DNA from: Gleimia europaea ACS-120-V-Col10b
GTDB taxonomy: Bacteria; Actinomycetota; Actinomycetes; Actinomycetales; Actinomycetaceae
Assembly (NCBI RefSeq): GCF_000411155.1
Contig: NZ_KE150266.1
Coordinates: 1 to 64,000 of the forward strand
Length of the DNA stretch: 64,000 nt
Reading direction: 5' to 3'
The notes beneath the pieces were generated by a model. The model saw only the letters and a program-made list of their open reading frames with translations. It was not told the origin of the DNA and did no database searches. Each line of letters begins with the position of its first letter. The stretch's first letter is position 1. Position numbers and translations under genes: made by a program. This document shows, one piece after another, positions 16,894 through 25,727 of the stretch.

Positions 16894-18189
16894 ATGACAA
16901 CTGATCGGCTTACCAAAGCGCTTTCTGCTCAGGAAGTGGAGGATCTGCGTGCGCAGTTTCCCATTCTTGGACGCACTGGACGTGATGGTAAGCCGATCAT
17001 TTATCTTGATTCTTCAGCTACGTCGCAAAAGCCCTTTAGGGTGATCGAGGCTGAGGCTGACTTCTACCGGATGCACAACGCGGCCGTAAACCGTGGTACT
17101 CACATGCTGGGTGATGAGTCTACGGGAGCGTTCGAAGCGGCGCGGGAAACAGTTGCGAAATTTGTGGGGGCGCACGCCTGTGAGATCGTGTGGACAAAGA
17201 ACGCAACCGAGGCGATCAACCTTGTTGCCTACGCGATGTCTAACGCGTCCGCTGGTATGGGAGGGGCACAGACGGAGAGGTTCCGGGTGGGGCCGGGAGA
17301 TAGAATCGTTGCCACCCGCGCTGAGCACCACGCCAATCTGCTTCCTTGGCAAGAACTTGCAGCCCGAACGGGCGCAGAGTTCGCGTTCCTCGACTTGCTT
17401 CCAGATGGACGTATTGACCTCGAAACGCTGAATGTGATCAACGAGCGCACCAAGCTGGTTGCTTTCACGCATGCATCGAATGTTACGGGCGCCGTGTCCC
17501 CGGTAGAGCAGATTGTGGCTGCAGCGCGCAATGTCGGTGCGCTTGTACTGCTAGATACGTGCCAGTCATCTGCTCATATGCCTATAAACGTGCGTGAACT
17601 AGGTGTTGACTTCGCCGTGTTCTCTTCGCACAAGATGCTGGGGCCAACCGGTGTGGGTGCGCTGTGGGGGCGCTACGATTTGCTTGAGGCAATGCCTCCG
17701 GTATTGGTGGGTGGTTCCGTTATCGCTAATGTGACGATGGAAAATGCGATCTACCTGCCGCCGCCCAACCGTTTCGAGGCCGGCTCACAGCCGGTGGCTC
17801 AGGCGGTGGGCTGGGCGGTGGCGCTCGAATTCCTCAGCGAGGTGGGGATGGATCGTATCGCCGCGCATGAAGAGCGGATCACGGCGGCGCTACTAGATGT
17901 GGTTACGAACGCTGATGGGGTGCAGCTACTTGGCCCATCCGACACGAAGAATCGCCTTGCCGTGGTGGCATTCACTGTTGCCGGCGTGCATCCGCACGAC
18001 GTGGGCCAGTACTTGGACTCGGAGTCGGTTGCCGTGCGGGTGGGGCACCACTGCGCGATCCCGCTTCATAAGTTCTTTGGCGTGCGCTCATCGAATCGCG
18101 CTTCGGCGGCACTAACTACTACGCTTGATGAAGTGCACCGGTTCGGTGACGCCCTATCTCGGGTTCGCGGCTTTTTTGGAGGAATGTAA
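16894..18189 (+). CDS. sufS: Cysteine desulfurase SufS
   Basis: SufS is a PLP enzyme that takes sulfur from cysteine for Fe-S assembly. The product has 431 residues. The PLP lysine is K247 in FSSHKMLGPTG, the cofactor-stacking histidine is in EHHAN (~145-149) and the persulfide cysteine is C387 in RVGHHCAIP. The ATG at 16894 is 6 nt after CCGGAG. A TTG one codon upstream is too close to that site. sufU follows directly. Confidence 0.96.
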   Translation: MTTDRLTKALSAQEVEDLRAQFPILGRTGRDGKPIIYLDSSATSQKPFRVIEAEADFYRMHNAAVNRGTHMLGDESTGAFEAARETVAKFVGAHACEIVWTKNATEAINLVAYAMSNASAGMGGAQTERFRVGPGDRIVATRAEHHANLLPWQELAARTGAEFAFLDLLPDGRIDLETLNVINERTKLVAFTHASNVTGAVSPVEQIVAAARNVGALVLLDTCQSSAHMPINVRELGVDFAVFSSHKMLGPTGVGALWGRYDLLEAMPPVLVGGSVIANVTMENAIYLPPPNRFEAGSQPVAQAVGWAVALEFLSEVGMDRIAAHEERITAALLDVVTNADGVQLLGPSDTKNRLAVVAFTVAGVHPHDVGQYLDSESVAVRVGHHCAIPLHKFFGVRSSNRASAALTTTLDEVHRFGDALSRVRGFFGGM

Positions 18190-18654
18190 GTGTCAAGCTT
18201 GGAAACTTTGTACCAGCAGGTCATCCTCGACCATTCGCGTAGGCGCGTAGGCGAGGGCGATATTCCTGCGGATGTGGATGGGCAGTCCTACCAGGTTAAT
18301 CCCACGTGTGGAGACGAGATCACCCTCGGCGTTCACGTGAAGGATGGCGAACTTGTTGACTACACGTGGACAGGTGATGGGTGTTCGATCTCGCAAGCCT
18401 CGATTTCGGTGATGGCAGAGCTTATAGACGGAAAGTCGATCGCCGAAATCTCACAGCTGTACAAAGATTTTGAGATTATGATGCACTCGCGCGGAAAAGG
18501 CGTTTCTGACGAACTTCTTGACCGTTTAGAGGACGGCGCTGCATTCGAGGGCACAGCTAAGTTTCCAAACCGTATTAAATGCTCACTGCTGGGCTGGTAC
18601 GCGTTAAAAGATGCGCTGGTGAAGGCAGGAGTCGCATTGGAGGATCAAAAATGA
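18190..18654 (+). CDS. sufU: SufU zinc-dependent sulfurtransferase
   Basis: SufU accepts the persulfide from SufS and passes sulfur to the SufB scaffold. The product has 154 residues. The zinc ligands are C40, D42, C65 and C131 (PTCGDE, DGCSISQAS, RIKCSLLGW). The GTG at 18190 abuts the sufS stop. Its stop overlaps the next ATG (ATGA). Confidence 0.95.
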   Translation: MSSLETLYQQVILDHSRRRVGEGDIPADVDGQSYQVNPTCGDEITLGVHVKDGELVDYTWTGDGCSISQASISVMAELIDGKSIAEISQLYKDFEIMMHSRGKGVSDELLDRLEDGAAFEGTAKFPNRIKCSLLGWYALKDALVKAGVALEDQK

Positions 18655-19058
18655 GTAACCCCATGGCCAATCCTGAGCCGGTGGAGCAGCGCTTCCAGGA
18701 GGTCGTACCTGAAGAGGACAGCGCTACGGTGGATCACGAGAGCCTCGGACAGCTTACCGCGCAGGAGGTTGAAGACTGCCTGCGGGACGTAATTGACCCT
18801 GAACTTGGTATCAACATCGTTGACCTGGGCCTCCTGTACGGCATCATGATTGATGAAAACGACCACGTGAACATCGACATGACACTCACGTCTGCGGGTT
18901 GTCCGCTTACGGATGTGATTGAAAACCAGGTGCGCATGATGTTGAACGGTGTGGCAAGTGGCGTTACTTTGAACTGGGTGTGGTTGCCGCCATGGGGCCC
19001 GGATCGTATTACCGAGGACGGGCGCGAACAGTTACGTGCAATCGGTTTTAACGTGTAG
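18651..19058 (+). CDS. SufT-like DUF59/MIP18 Fe-S maturation protein
   Basis: This 135-residue MIP18/PaaD family protein has the core DVIDPELGINIVDLGLLYGI and the conserved TSAGCPLTD cysteine motif. The first ~40 residues are variable. The ATG at 18651 follows GGAGGATCAAAA and overlaps the sufU stop. Members at the end of suf operons help deliver clusters to client proteins. It ends the operon before a perfect hairpin. Confidence 0.92.
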   Translation: MSNPMANPEPVEQRFQEVVPEEDSATVDHESLGQLTAQEVEDCLRDVIDPELGINIVDLGLLYGIMIDENDHVNIDMTLTSAGCPLTDVIENQVRMMLNGVASGVTLNWVWLPPWGPDRITEDGREQLRAIGFNV

Positions 19059-19076
19059 CTTGAGCTACGCATAGTA

Positions 19077-19100
19077 TTGGCTCCGCATATGCGGAGCCAA
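19077..19100. terminator. Perfect palindromic terminator between suf operon and acyl-CoA ligase
   Basis: TTGGCTCCGCATATGCGGAGCCAA is a perfect 24-nt palindrome with 3' AAAAC and convergent genes on both sides, so it probably serves both strands. A second small stem, GTAGCT-TG-AGCTAC (19055-19068), contains the upstream stop codon. Confidence 0.75.
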
Positions 19101-19117
19101 AACTAATTCCTCAATGC

Positions 19118-20812
19118 TTACTTGCGGTTGCGCTCTTGCATGAGGCGATCTTTCACAACTCTGCGCATGATCTTGCCGATCTGTGAGTGCGGCAGTTCAG
19201 TGACAATCGCTAGAGAGCGGGGGAGGGCATAGTGGGAAATCTTCTTTTCTGCCCAGGCGCGCACGTCCTCAAGCGTTATGTTATCAACGCCTTCATCTAG
19301 TACGAGGGCGGCGGTCACCTCTTCGCCGCCTGGAACGGGCATGCCCACGATGGCCACGTCTTTGACCCCTGGCATTGAACGAATCGCTTCCTCAACTTGC
19401 GTGGGGTAAACGTTAAACCCGCCGGACAGGATTAGTTCTTTGCGCCTATCTGCTAGGTAGACGAACCCATCATCGACCACGCCGATGTCGCCGGTACGGA
19501 AGTAGCCGTCGGCAGTGAATTCCTGCGCGTTGTCCTCATCCGCGTCGAGGTAGCCGGAAAACACTTGCGGGCCTTTGACGAGGATTTCGCCCGGTTCGCC
19601 CTCGGCTGGCTCAATATCGGGATTTTCAAGGTCGCCCAGACGCATTTGCGTGGAGGGGAATGGAAGGCCCAGGGACCCGCGGCGGCGTTGCCCGGTCATC
19701 GGGGAACCGCACATGGTGGGTGAGGTTTCGGTCATGCCGTAACCTTCAATAATGTAGCCGCCGGTGGCCTCTTCCCACCGTTTTGCAACGTCCGCAGGTA
19801 ACGGCATAGCACCGCTGATCGCGTAGCGGATCGAGGAAATGTCGATCTTCTTTTCGCGTGCACGTTTTTCGACGCGATCAAACATGGGCGGGACGCCAAC
19901 AAAGAAGGTTACTGGTGTTTTCGAATGTGCTTCCAAAGCCATGTCAACGTCGAACTTGGGGAGCATAATCTGGCAAGCACCGTACTTCACGGCGCAGACT
20001 AGGAAGAAGCAAAGTCCAAATGAGTGAAAGTAGGGCAGGAGGGAGAAGAAGTTCTCCGCACCCTCATGGAGCCGGTATACCCACGATAGGTTCTGGTTCG
20101 CGTTAGATCCGATATTCTTGTGGGTCAAAGGAACCGACTTGGGCATGCCGTTAGTGCCACCCGTATGCAGTATAGCCGCTACGTCTAAGCCCGTTGCATG
20201 CGGCGTTGACGGATCTATGGGGCTGGCCACACGCACCTTGTCATCCCAAGACAGCGTTCCGGCCGGGGCCGCTAGGCGCATCTGATCGCGAGCTTTGCGG
20301 GCCGGGGCAATGGGCAGTGCCAGCATTGTCTTCTTGGTGACCGGCATGTAGCGGGTGATGTCAACGGTAAACACTGTTTTCAGCTGGTGACCGGGGCCAA
20401 AATCGAACTTGGAGATAGATTTTTCCCACACGACGGCTACTTGGCCGTGGTGGCGTTTAATCTGCTGTTCAATCTCTGATTTTGGCGCAAGCGGATTGTG
20501 TTCGGCCGCAATCGCACCAATGCGCATGAGGGCGTAGAACACAATCACGTGTTGCGGGCAGTTTGGTAGTGCAATGGAAACGGCGTCCCCTTTGCGAACT
20601 CCGGCAAGGCGCAGGACGTTTGCAGCGCGGTCTACTTCCGTCTTCAACTGACCGTAGGTAAGTTCCTGCCCGAAATACTGAGTTGCGGGCCTAGTCGGGT
20701 AAAATTGTGCCGTTTCTTCTAACATCTTGTAGAGAGAGGTCTCTGGCTCCGCAATCTCGTAAGGCACGCCTTTTTCGTAGTGTTTGCGCGCCATTTCGGT
20801 GATGCTCGACAT
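19118..20812 (-). CDS. AMP-forming acyl-CoA synthetase (FadD-like)
   Basis: This 564-residue ANL-superfamily ligase activates a carboxylic acid, probably a fatty acid, with ATP and CoA. The P-loop is ILHTGGTNGMPKSVPLTH, a divergent form of YTSGTTGxPKG. Also visible are the GYGMTETSP motif, the YFRTGDIG hinge region with DRRKELI, and C-terminal K in SQIGKIMRR. The ATG follows TTAGGAGAATC. It stands alone behind a 16-bp palindrome (20841-20856). The chain length of the substrate cannot be told. Confidence 0.9.
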   Translation of the reverse strand: MSSITEMARKHYEKGVPYEIAEPETSLYKMLEETAQFYPTRPATQYFGQELTYGQLKTEVDRAANVLRLAGVRKGDAVSIALPNCPQHVIVFYALMRIGAIAAEHNPLAPKSEIEQQIKRHHGQVAVVWEKSISKFDFGPGHQLKTVFTVDITRYMPVTKKTMLALPIAPARKARDQMRLAAPAGTLSWDDKVRVASPIDPSTPHATGLDVAAILHTGGTNGMPKSVPLTHKNIGSNANQNLSWVYRLHEGAENFFSLLPYFHSFGLCFFLVCAVKYGACQIMLPKFDVDMALEAHSKTPVTFFVGVPPMFDRVEKRAREKKIDISSIRYAISGAMPLPADVAKRWEEATGGYIIEGYGMTETSPTMCGSPMTGQRRRGSLGLPFPSTQMRLGDLENPDIEPAEGEPGEILVKGPQVFSGYLDADEDNAQEFTADGYFRTGDIGVVDDGFVYLADRRKELILSGGFNVYPTQVEEAIRSMPGVKDVAIVGMPVPGGEEVTAALVLDEGVDNITLEDVRAWAEKKISHYALPRSLAIVTELPHSQIGKIMRRVVKDRLMQERNRK

Positions 20813-20840
20813 GATTCTCCTAAAGGAACTACGCTCTTAT

Positions 20841-20856
20841 CTTACGCTAGCGTAAG
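20841..20856 (-). promoter_or_regulatory. 16-bp perfect palindrome upstream of the acyl-CoA ligase
   Basis: CTTACGCTAGCGTAAG lies 29 nt before the ligase ATG. Size and symmetry suit a TetR-family dimer site, the usual class controlling fatty-acid and acyl-CoA genes in actinobacteria. No regulator gene is adjacent, so it would act in trans. Confidence 0.5.
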
Positions 20857-20902
20857 TTATTGCACTGCGCATAATATATCGCGCTGAAATCGCTGGCACG
20901 GA

Positions 20903-20937
20903 GCATTTTGCCCGCCCCAATCGGGCGGGCAAAATGC
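20903..20937. terminator. Strong hairpin after the CPBP protease gene
   Basis: GCATTTTGCCCGCC, 7-nt loop, GGCGGGCAAAATGC: a perfect 14-bp stem 22 nt past the stop of the minus-strand protease gene. It carries internal T and A tracts. It separates that operon from the acyl-CoA ligase promoter. Confidence 0.8.
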
Positions 20938-20958
20938 ATTGGAACAAGGCGGATAGTT

Positions 20959-22053
20959 CTACTGGAAGTAACCCGGCAGGTCTTGCCCGTTCGGTGTGCT
21001 TGACTGCTGCACAGTAGGCGCAGGTGCAACAATGCCGCGCTGGATCAGCACCCACTGCGGGTAGAGACTTTGCCACTCGGGGTAGAAACGCCCCTTGTTG
21101 AGTTCGTTGGCCAGGTAAACGGGGTCGGGCTGGGGCGTCTTGCTCGGGTCGTGCATTCGGGTTATTTTTGCCTTCTTCGCCGCGAAAGCGAGGGCGGCGG
21201 TAACCGTGCCCATGATGACGGTGGAAACCAAGAATGAAGCAGGAGTGGACGTCGTTTCCTCACTGATGAGGGAATCGGAAGTGTTAGAGAACGCCTCGAT
21301 GGTAAAGATGACCATGTTATTGGAAGCATGCATGGCAACAGCAGCCTCAACGCCGCCCGTGTACCACATGAGGAATACCGCGCACAAAGAGAACACGACC
21401 AGGTCCGCGAGGATCCACACGTCCGGCGAACCGTGCAGGAGCGCGAACACCGGGGCGGAAGCCAGGGTGGCCACGAGCAAAGAAACCCAGCGGTTTGGAA
21501 TCCACGATCCAAACATTTGGAGGAACCCGGCACGGAATGTGAGTTCTTCTGCCGCGCTTTGGAAAGGAACTAACACGAGGGTGAGCACGAGGAGGATCGC
21601 CAGTTGTGGTCCGGGGTTGAATTCCGTGCCCTCAAGCAAACTCAGCGGAATGAAAGCGAGTGCGAAAATCGGTATCGCAATGGCAAAGCAAACGCCTAAC
21701 CACTTGTAGCGTAGACGGCCTTCAACCGAGAAGAAGTAGCCCACACCGGTGCGCGCGCCGAATGCCACGCCAGCTAATACAGCAGGAATCAAGGTGGCAA
21801 TGCTGAGCATCAAGACTGCGAAAACTACCGGATCCGTGGCGTCGATTTCACCGGTAAACAGCTTCTGGTATCCGGGGCTGTTGAGCGCGGGCACAGCAAG
21901 TGGCAGCAACGTCACGATGGTTGATAGGGCAAGGAAGACCATCGCCGCGATCGCGATGGCAAGAAGAGGCCGGTACCAGCGCCTGTCCGGGCCGGCGGAA
22001 AGCTTGTGGTATTCAGCGGCTTCGCGCGGTTGGATTTGTGGTAGGTGAAGCAA
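20959..22053 (-). CDS. CPBP family (CAAX/Abi-type) intramembrane metalloprotease
   Basis: This 364-residue protein has about eight hydrophobic segments and the three CPBP motifs: EELTFR (EExxxR), FALLHG (FxxxH) and HASNN (HxxxN/B). These motifs make up the glutamyl intramembrane protease site of Rce1 relatives. The TTG start at 22053 is set by AGGAGG, which overlaps the tgt stop codon, so it is co-transcribed with tgt. The C-terminal ~70 residues are polar and Pro-rich. Clients are unknown. Confidence 0.85.
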   Translation of the reverse strand: MLHLPQIQPREAAEYHKLSAGPDRRWYRPLLAIAIAAMVFLALSTIVTLLPLAVPALNSPGYQKLFTGEIDATDPVVFAVLMLSIATLIPAVLAGVAFGARTGVGYFFSVEGRLRYKWLGVCFAIAIPIFALAFIPLSLLEGTEFNPGPQLAILLVLTLVLVPFQSAAEELTFRAGFLQMFGSWIPNRWVSLLVATLASAPVFALLHGSPDVWILADLVVFSLCAVFLMWYTGGVEAAVAMHASNNMVIFTIEAFSNTSDSLISEETTSTPASFLVSTVIMGTVTAALAFAAKKAKITRMHDPSKTPQPDPVYLANELNKGRFYPEWQSLYPQWVLIQRGIVAPAPTVQQSSTPNGQDLPGYFQ

Positions 22054-22062
22054 ACTGGCCTC

Positions 22063-23391
22063 CTAGTTACCGTAGAATTGGGCAAGGGTTTCTTGCTTGT
22101 ATTCCGTATAGTCGCCGTTTCGAATGGACTCACGGATATTATCTACCAGGTGAACGGTAAACCACTCGTTGTGAATGGTTGCAAGCGTTGCTGCCAGTAT
22201 CTCGTGAGCTTTAAAAAGGTGGTGTACGTACGCGGTTGAATAGTTTTGGCACGTGTAGCAGCCGCATCCGTTGGCGAGGGGACCAAAATCGCGTTTGAAC
22301 CTCGCGTTCGTGATGTTAACGCGGCCATATGGTGTGTAAATTGCTGCATTGCGGGCTACTCGTGAGGGGTTGACGCAGTCGAACGTGTCTGCCCCCGCTT
22401 CAATCGCGGCAAAAAAGTCATCGGGTTCAGAAATCCCGAGCAGGTGACGCGGCTTATTGTCTGGTAGCGCGCTGGTTAACCACGAAACAATCAGCCCCAG
22501 TTTTTCTTTTTCGAGGGCACCGCCCAGGCCGAAGCCGTCAAAGCCTTCGCCATCAATGCCCAGCTGTTCCAAGTCCACCGAGGTGCGCATTTCGGTGAGT
22601 GTGCGCGCCGCTTCGTTACGCAAATCTTTGTGCTGCGCACCTTGCAGAACGCCGTAAAGTTGCTGGTACGGCTTGTCGGGATTTTCGGCGGTGAGGCGCC
22701 AATGCTGATCGAGGGAGCGCTGCGCCCAGCGGTGAGTGCGGGCAAGGGATTCAACCTGGTAGTCGTAGGGGTGCAATAGGGAAGTGAGCTCGTCGAAGGC
22801 GAACATGATGTCCGCCCCTAACTGATGCTGAATGCTGAGCGAAATTTCGGGGTTAAACCGGTGCTTAGCGCCATCAATGTGCGAGCGGAACACCACCCCG
22901 TCGTCGTCTACGGCGGCGCGGTTGCGGCGAACAGCCTCCGCGGCCTCATCTTCCGCGGTCACTTTTTTGCCGGCAAACTCTTGCGAGAGAACTTTCTTGT
23001 AGTTGGAGCCAAGCGAGAGAACTTGGAAACCGCCCGAATCCGTAAATGTGGGTCCGGGCCAATTCATAAACTCGCCGAGGCCGCCTCCGGCCTCCACAAT
23101 ATCCGCGCCCGGCTGCAGGTAAAGGTGGTAAGCATTTGCGAGTAGGGCTTGCGCGCCGAGCTCTTTCATCATCTCAGGGAGCACGCCCTTTACATTGGCA
23201 AGGGTACCAACCGGGATGAACGCGGGCGTTTCAATCGAGCCGTGCGCGGTTTGAAGCGTGCCAACACGTCCCAGCGGACGCGGACCGTCGTCGGTTTCAA
23301 CCTGGACTTCATCCAACCACGCCGCAACTTTGAAGCCGCGCGAAGCCTCGATGCGCTCGCGGTGAGCCTGCGTGATTGGCGCGTTAGACAT
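22063..23391 (-). CDS. tgt: tRNA-guanine transglycosylase
   Basis: TGT exchanges G34 of GUN-anticodon tRNAs for a queuosine precursor. The product has 442 residues. The catalytic DSGGF is at 118-122, and the C-terminal zinc site is CGCYTCQN...YVHHL. The ATG follows CGAGGAGTCCC and overlaps the end of the yhhQ-like transporter by 8 nt. No queuosine synthesis genes are nearby, so the transported base is probably salvaged. Confidence 0.95.
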   Translation of the reverse strand: MSNAPITQAHRERIEASRGFKVAAWLDEVQVETDDGPRPLGRVGTLQTAHGSIETPAFIPVGTLANVKGVLPEMMKELGAQALLANAYHLYLQPGADIVEAGGGLGEFMNWPGPTFTDSGGFQVLSLGSNYKKVLSQEFAGKKVTAEDEAAEAVRRNRAAVDDDGVVFRSHIDGAKHRFNPEISLSIQHQLGADIMFAFDELTSLLHPYDYQVESLARTHRWAQRSLDQHWRLTAENPDKPYQQLYGVLQGAQHKDLRNEAARTLTEMRTSVDLEQLGIDGEGFDGFGLGGALEKEKLGLIVSWLTSALPDNKPRHLLGISEPDDFFAAIEAGADTFDCVNPSRVARNAAIYTPYGRVNITNARFKRDFGPLANGCGCYTCQNYSTAYVHHLFKAHEILAATLATIHNEWFTVHLVDNIRESIRNGDYTEYKQETLAQFYGN

Positions 23392-24055
23392 GGGACTCCT
23401 CGTAGCTTTCGATGCGCTTGATCCAACCGATCACTCGGTAGGTAACGGGCAAAAGAATGACCTCAACTGCGACTTTATACACGTAGCCGACGAATAGGTA
23501 GTTCAAAAATTCCGCGCCCGTAATCACGCCATAGAACGCAACGGTGCAGAAAATCAGGGTGTCGGCGAATTCGCCAACCAGGGTAGATCCGATAAGGCGC
23601 GCCCACAGGTGGCGTTCACCCCACTTGGCTTTGATGCGTACAAGTACCCACGAGTTGAGTAGCTGACCGGCTAGATATCCGAGGACGGAGGCAGCTACGA
23701 TGCGCGGCACAAAGCCCAGTACGGCGTTGAACGCATCCTGGTTTTCATAGCCCGGGCCGGCAGGTGCTGCGCCGACAATCAGGAAGGTAAGAGCGGCAAG
23801 GATAGAGAACGCGAAGCCGGCGAGGATGGCCCGACGCGCGCGTGCAAAACCGTAAACTTCCGCCAGCACGTCCCCCAGGATGTATGTGAGAGGAAACAGT
23901 ACGGCGCCGCCGTCGAATACTAGAAGTGCGGGGCCGATATGCAGTCCGATGAGTTTAGTTGCCGCGATATTCGAAAGGATTAGGAGGGCAACGAAAGAGA
24001 TCGCGACAATGTCATACACGCGCGGTTCGGGGGTTTTCACACTGTTTACAGTCAC
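23384..24055 (-). CDS. YhhQ family queuosine precursor transporter
   Basis: This 223-residue membrane protein of the YhhQ/QueP (DUF165) family has six predicted helices and the family motifs LLILSNIAATKL, FPLTYILGDVLAEVYGF and GSTLVGEFADTLIF. It imports preQ0, preQ1 or a related base for the TGT encoded immediately downstream. The GTG start has no Shine-Dalgarno sequence but a -10-like TATGTT ends 6 nt before it, suggesting a leaderless mRNA. Confidence 0.92.
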   Translation of the reverse strand: MTVNSVKTPEPRVYDIVAISFVALLILSNIAATKLIGLHIGPALLVFDGGAVLFPLTYILGDVLAEVYGFARARRAILAGFAFSILAALTFLIVGAAPAGPGYENQDAFNAVLGFVPRIVAASVLGYLAGQLLNSWVLVRIKAKWGERHLWARLIGSTLVGEFADTLIFCTVAFYGVITGAEFLNYLFVGYVYKVAVEVILLPVTYRVIGWIKRIESYEESHV

Positions 24056-24116
24056 GCGGTAAACATACTACACGGCCGGTTTAGACTCTATTCGTCGCCC
24101 ATTTACACTGGTTATT
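24056..24116. promoter_or_regulatory. Divergent leaderless promoters of yhhQ-tgt and the ABC-F gene
   Basis: Minus strand: TATGTT (24067-24062) ends 6 nt before the GTG at 24055. Plus strand: TACACT (24104-24109) ends 7 nt before the GTG at 24117. Neither start has a purine-rich Shine-Dalgarno sequence, so transcription and translation probably begin at the same base on both sides. Confidence 0.55.
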
Positions 24117-25727
24117 GTGATTAATGTTTCGAACCTTTCTGTGCGGATTGGTCCGCGCACTCTTTTGCAAGGCGCCAGTTTCCATGTGGATAAGGGAATG
24201 CGGATCGGCTTGGTGGGCCGCAACGGTGCCGGCAAGACGACGACGATGCGCATGCTAGCCGGCGAGCCGGATCGAGGTGAAGCCGAGTTTGATGGCACTG
24301 TAGTGCGCCGCGGTAGCCTCGCTTATTTGCCGCAGGACTCGCGCGTAGCTGATCCGCAGCAAAAGGGGCTGGATCGGATTTTATCGGTGCGAGGCATTGA
24401 TCAGTTGCTTGCAAAGATCGAGAGAGCGCAAATGCAGATGAGCACCCTGGAAGGGGCGCGCCAGCAAAAGGCGATGGAGCGGTATGTGCGCTTGGATCAA
24501 GAGTTCACCAATCAGGGTGGTTACGCGGCCAAAGCTCAAGCCGCGCAGATCGCGTCCTCGCTCGGTTTGAGTGAAGATCAGCTGTCGCGCCCCCTCGGTA
24601 CGCTTTCCGGTGGTCAGCGTCGCCGCGTTGAACTTGCGCGCGTCCTGTTTTCCGAGGCTGAAGTTTTGCTCCTCGATGAGCCTACGAACCACCTCGATCA
24701 TGATTCTCTAATATGGTTACGAGACTTTTTGAAGACGTATCCGGGCGGGATGATAATCATCTCTCACGACGTGGCGCTGATTCGTGAAACTGTGAACCAC
24801 GTTATGCACCTGGACGCGGACCGCGCGGTGGTAGACCAGTACAACATGGGCTGGGACCTTTATTTGAAGCAACGAGAAGAGGATGAGCGGCGGCGCAGGC
24901 GCCAGCGGGCCACAGCTTTGAAGAAGGCGGAAGCGTTGCGCGCGCAAGGTGAGAAGATGAGGGCGAAGGCAACTAAAGCGGTTGCTGCTCAGCAGATGCT
25001 TCGCCGCGCAGAAGAACTTGAAGCGAGTGTAGAGCCGGTGCGGCAGGTAGAAAAGGTGGCACGTCTGCGTTTCCCGGAGCCCGCTACATGCGGAAAGGTG
25101 CCGTTGCGTGCGTCCTCGCTTTCGAAAACCTACGGTTCGCTCGAGGTGTTTACCGGTGTTGATCTGGCCATCGACCGCGGTTCCAAAGTGGTAGTGCTTG
25201 GGTTGAATGGTGCGGGTAAGACTACGCTGTTGAGGATCCTGGCAGGAGCTCTAACCCCCGATACCGGTGAGGTCGAGGCCGGTTACGGTTTGAAGCTCGG
25301 CTACTACGCACAAGAACACGAGACGCTAGATCCAAACAAAACCGTGCTGGAGACGATGGTTGCGGCCGCGCCCGCATTCGATGACACGCGAGTTCGCAAC
25401 GTGCTTGGCCAGTTCCTGTTCTCTGGCGAGGACGTGGACAAACCTACTTCCGTCTTGTCCGGTGGTGAGCAAACCCGGCTCGCCCTCGCCACGCTCGTGG
25501 TCTCAGCTGCTAACGTTTTGCTTCTTGACGAGCCCACAAACAACCTTGATCCGGCTTCGCGTGAAGAAATCCTCTACTCCCTAAAGACATACGAGGGAGC
25601 GGTGGTGCTCGTAACGCACGATCCGGGTGCCGTGAAAGCCCTGGAGCCGGATCGAGTGCTCCTACTTCCCGATGGGGATGAGGATTTGTGGGATGACTCT
25701 TACCTCGAGCTCGTGACCCTTACTTAA
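24117..25727 (+). CDS. ABC-F family ATPase
   Basis: The 536-residue soluble protein has two ABC domains and no membrane segment. Walker A motifs are GRNGAGKT (34-41) and GLNGAGKT (~362). Signatures are LSGGQRRRVELAR and LSGGEQTRLALA. The inter-domain linker (~235-310) is Arg/Lys-rich and helical. ABC-F proteins act at the ribosomal E site, in translation regulation or antibiotic protection. This general architecture does not separate an EttA/Uup role from resistance. Its stop overlaps that of the convergent gene by 3 nt. Confidence 0.93.
   Translation: MINVSNLSVRIGPRTLLQGASFHVDKGMRIGLVGRNGAGKTTTMRMLAGEPDRGEAEFDGTVVRRGSLAYLPQDSRVADPQQKGLDRILSVRGIDQLLAKIERAQMQMSTLEGARQQKAMERYVRLDQEFTNQGGYAAKAQAAQIASSLGLSEDQLSRPLGTLSGGQRRRVELARVLFSEAEVLLLDEPTNHLDHDSLIWLRDFLKTYPGGMIIISHDVALIRETVNHVMHLDADRAVVDQYNMGWDLYLKQREEDERRRRRQRATALKKAEALRAQGEKMRAKATKAVAAQQMLRRAEELEASVEPVRQVEKVARLRFPEPATCGKVPLRASSLSKTYGSLEVFTGVDLAIDRGSKVVVLGLNGAGKTTLLRILAGALTPDTGEVEAGYGLKLGYYAQEHETLDPNKTVLETMVAAAPAFDDTRVRNVLGQFLFSGEDVDKPTSVLSGGEQTRLALATLVVSAANVLLLDEPTNNLDPASREEILYSLKTYEGAVVLVTHDPGAVKALEPDRVLLLPDGDEDLWDDSYLELVTLT

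Noticed and set aside
20959..22053. CPBP protease as an abortive infection (Abi) defence gene
   Set aside because: It sits in a housekeeping tgt operon with no other defence or mobile genes nearby.
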